From WTFV01 sp965203525 (GTDB taxonomy: Bacteria; Acidobacteriota; Vicinamibacteria; Vicinamibacterales; UBA8438): a DNA stretch of 64,000 bases. Position numbers and translations under genes: made by a program. The notes beneath the pieces were generated by a model. The model ran no database searches, was not told the DNA's origin, and saw nothing but the letters and a program-made list of their open reading frames with translations. The stretch covers positions 2,170,001-2,234,000 of the forward strand of contig OZ241898.1 in the NCBI GenBank assembly GCA_965203525.1. Reading direction: 5' to 3'. Shown here in pieces: positions 62,756-64,000 of this stretch (positions within the stretch are counted from its first letter, which is position 1; each line of letters starts with the position of its first letter).

Positions 62756-62830
62756 ACCCGGCCCCCGTTCAGGCGCATCCGTCGTTGGAAACGACCCCCC
62801 GTTCAGGCTCATCCGTCGTTGGAAGAGACT
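62756..62830. repeat. Two 31-bp direct repeats beside the transposase fragment
   Basis: The sequence CCCCGTTCAGGCGCATCCGT with CGTTGGAA occurs at about 62763-62790 and again, with one change, at 62796-62823. It lies just upstream of the transposase start, where an IS end would be expected, so the repeat may be a doubled IS terminus. No inverted partner was seen at the other side. Confidence 0.6.
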
Positions 62831-62933
62831 CGCTGACCGCGGCGGCGGGCAGGTGCGATACAATACGTTCGGCTGCGATTTAGCTTCCGTCGCAGCCGGC
62901 TGAGCGAGTCTCGGAAGCCGAGAGTTTACGACG

Positions 62934-64000
62934 ATGCGGAACTGTTGCCACTTCCTGGTCGCGGTCATGCTGGCCGCCGGCGCGGGCCTGGTCGCCTGCT
63001 CCGACGACGAATCCTCCTCCTCGCCCCTGCAGCCGTCGCCGCTGGCGCCCGCGCCGGCCGGGGCCGGCCCGGGCGGCCCGTCGGCCGCGCCGGTCAGCCT
63101 AGCGGCAGGCGACGCCCCGGGGCTCTCGCGGCTCGCGCCGTCACCCGACGGCTTCAACGCGTACGACGCGCGGATCGAGTACATGGACGGCGAGGTGACG
63201 CTCACGTTCGACCCGGTCGACATGCCCAGGATGCCGGACGCGGCCCGCGAGTACCGGAACCGCGCCGTCACCGTCTGGCACTGCCCGGTGGAGCCGCACC
63301 ACGTCAGCCAGGCGTGCGGCGAGCCGGTCTTCCGGGACAGCTTCGCGTTCGCGGGGTCGCCCTCCCGGACGTTCCCGCTCGCGGACTGCGCCGGCTGGCT
63401 CGTCGTCGAGGCGGCCGAACTGTCCGCCGACCGCTACGCCGGCTGGCGCAACGCGCCGCTGTCGTGCCGGACGGACGAAGAGGGCCGCACCGTCGCGGAC
63501 GTCGACACCGGCGGCGGCGGCGCCGGCTGGGAAGACAGCCGGCACGACCCGCCGGTGCGGGCAGGGGGAGGGGGAGTGGCAGACACCGGTCCGCCCGTGA
63601 TCACGGATCCGGGCGCCATGGCCTTCTACCCCGGAGAGACCATCACTCCGTTCCCCGTCACGGTGACGGATCCGGACGGGCCGGAGACGGTGACGGTGAC
63701 CGCGGCGGGGTTCCCCACCGGTCTGTCGCTGTCCGACGGGATGGTCTCCGGAACGGTTTCCGCCGAGGCCGCCGGGATGGGCTACCCCGTCGAGCAGGAC
63801 TACACCGTGACCGTCGAGGCGACCGACGGAGTCAACGAGCCGGTCACGGCGTCGTTCCCGATCAAGGTCATCACCACCTGGGTCCTGCTCGTCGACAGCT
63901 TCGATGCCACCGACCGTGGAAACTACTGCGGATTCAGCCTCGGCCGGTCGGGAACCGGCCCCGACGACAGCGGCTGGGGGACCCGGTGGGTGCGGTGGTA
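62934..64000 (+). CDS. Lipoprotein with He_PIG/Ig-like domain, copy 2 (runs off the window)
   Basis: From ATG 62934 the protein repeats copy 1 with few changes: lipobox LVACS, ARIEYMDGEVTLTFDPVDMP, VTVWHCPVEPHHVSQACGEP, CAGWLVVEAAELSADRYAGW, and the Ig-like domain (GAMAFYPGETITPFPVTVTD) with a short insertion (GYPVEQDYTVTVEATDGVNE). About 355 codons are visible. The upstream 95 bp (62837-62933) match 60590-60685, so the promoter was duplicated together with the gene. Silent and missense differences are spread over the length, so the duplication is not very recent. Confidence 0.85.
   Translation, partial: MRNCCHFLVAVMLAAGAGLVACSDDESSSSPLQPSPLAPAPAGAGPGGPSAAPVSLAAGDAPGLSRLAPSPDGFNAYDARIEYMDGEVTLTFDPVDMPRMPDAAREYRNRAVTVWHCPVEPHHVSQACGEPVFRDSFAFAGSPSRTFPLADCAGWLVVEAAELSADRYAGWRNAPLSCRTDEEGRTVADVDTGGGGAGWEDSRHDPPVRAGGGGVADTGPPVITDPGAMAFYPGETITPFPVTVTDPDGPETVTVTAAGFPTGLSLSDGMVSGTVSAEAAGMGYPVEQDYTVTVEATDGVNEPVTASFPIKVITTWVLLVDSFDATDRGNYCGFSLGRSGTGPDDSGWGTRWVRW

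Overview
The window is very GC-rich and looks like a chromosomal segment of an acidobacterium, probably of the Vicinamibacteria lineage. I infer this from gene content alone: a duplicated orphan ABC permease (ADOP/MacB-FtsX type), two very large Oar-like TonB-dependent receptors with N-terminal carboxypeptidase-regulatory domains, a DUF1592/DUF1552 cytochrome-type pair, Tat-exported enzymes and a NarL-type two-component pair. No ribosomal or phylogenetic marker gene is present, so the assignment is an inference.

Layout. 1-7 kb is a defence and toxin-antitoxin patch: an AAA ATPase plus DUF4435 pair resembling the PARIS anti-phage system, a scrambled antitoxin with a truncated PIN toxin, a secreted sialidase, a fused AAA ATPase/PD-(D/E)XK protein, hicB with a hicA stub, and another PD-(D/E)XK protein. 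7-41 kb is mostly housekeeping and envelope functions: a histidine kinase/response regulator pair with a candidate operator, an EF-hand lipoprotein, ADOP permease, TonB receptor, SprT-like protease, exported aldolase-like protein, vapBC, tRNA-Leu(UAA), an SSP411-type thioredoxin protein, DUF1552/DUF1592, a second TonB receptor, pheA and a split methylcrotonyl-CoA carboxylase. An AAA/TOPRIM-like pair and a NucS-like nuclease lie at 37.9-40.8 kb. 41-57 kb is a dense, partly decayed defence island: a pglZ-to-brxL deletion scar, a tightly overlapping HEPN / KGG-motif ATPase / P-loop ATPase operon, AlbA_2 genes, a TrlF-like PHP-SMC protein, a second copy of the AAA/PD-(D/E)XK protein, a pglX remnant, DUF4160/DUF2442-DUF932, a chimeric HicB, GNAT, and an AAA/DUF3226 pair. 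57-64 kb returns to metabolism and envelope (DSD1-type PLP enzyme, CopD-like protein) and ends in a duplicated lipoprotein gene interrupted by a transposase remnant.

Two themes stand out. First, the island appears to be built inside a dismantled BREX locus: a pglX fragment (51.75-52.09 kb) and a fused pglZ-start/brxL-end scar (41.24-41.64 kb) lie on the same strand in the expected order, and all the cargo genes lie between them. The HEPN/KGG-ATPase/P-loop-ATPase operon directly upstream of the pglZ scar is the best candidate for an undescribed system. Second, short imperfect tandem duplications occur over and over at gene ends. The 3' end of a gene is copied past its stop codon (near 3.2, 18.2, 19.6 and 57.3 kb), or the ribosome site and first codons are copied upstream of the real start (seven copies before the biotin-carrier gene at 36.6-36.9 kb, and a copy before the EF-hand gene). 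Some of these insertions enter proteins, as in the second AAA/PD-(D/E)XK copy, where about 60 residues of repeat-derived Gly/Arg sequence split the nuclease core.

Several reading frames are shifted or truncated (antitoxin at 1.9 kb, RHH-nucleotidyltransferase at 19.8 kb, pglZ scar at 41.5 kb, AlbA_2 copy at 45.5 kb). Some could be assembly errors, and this cannot be decided from the sequence alone.
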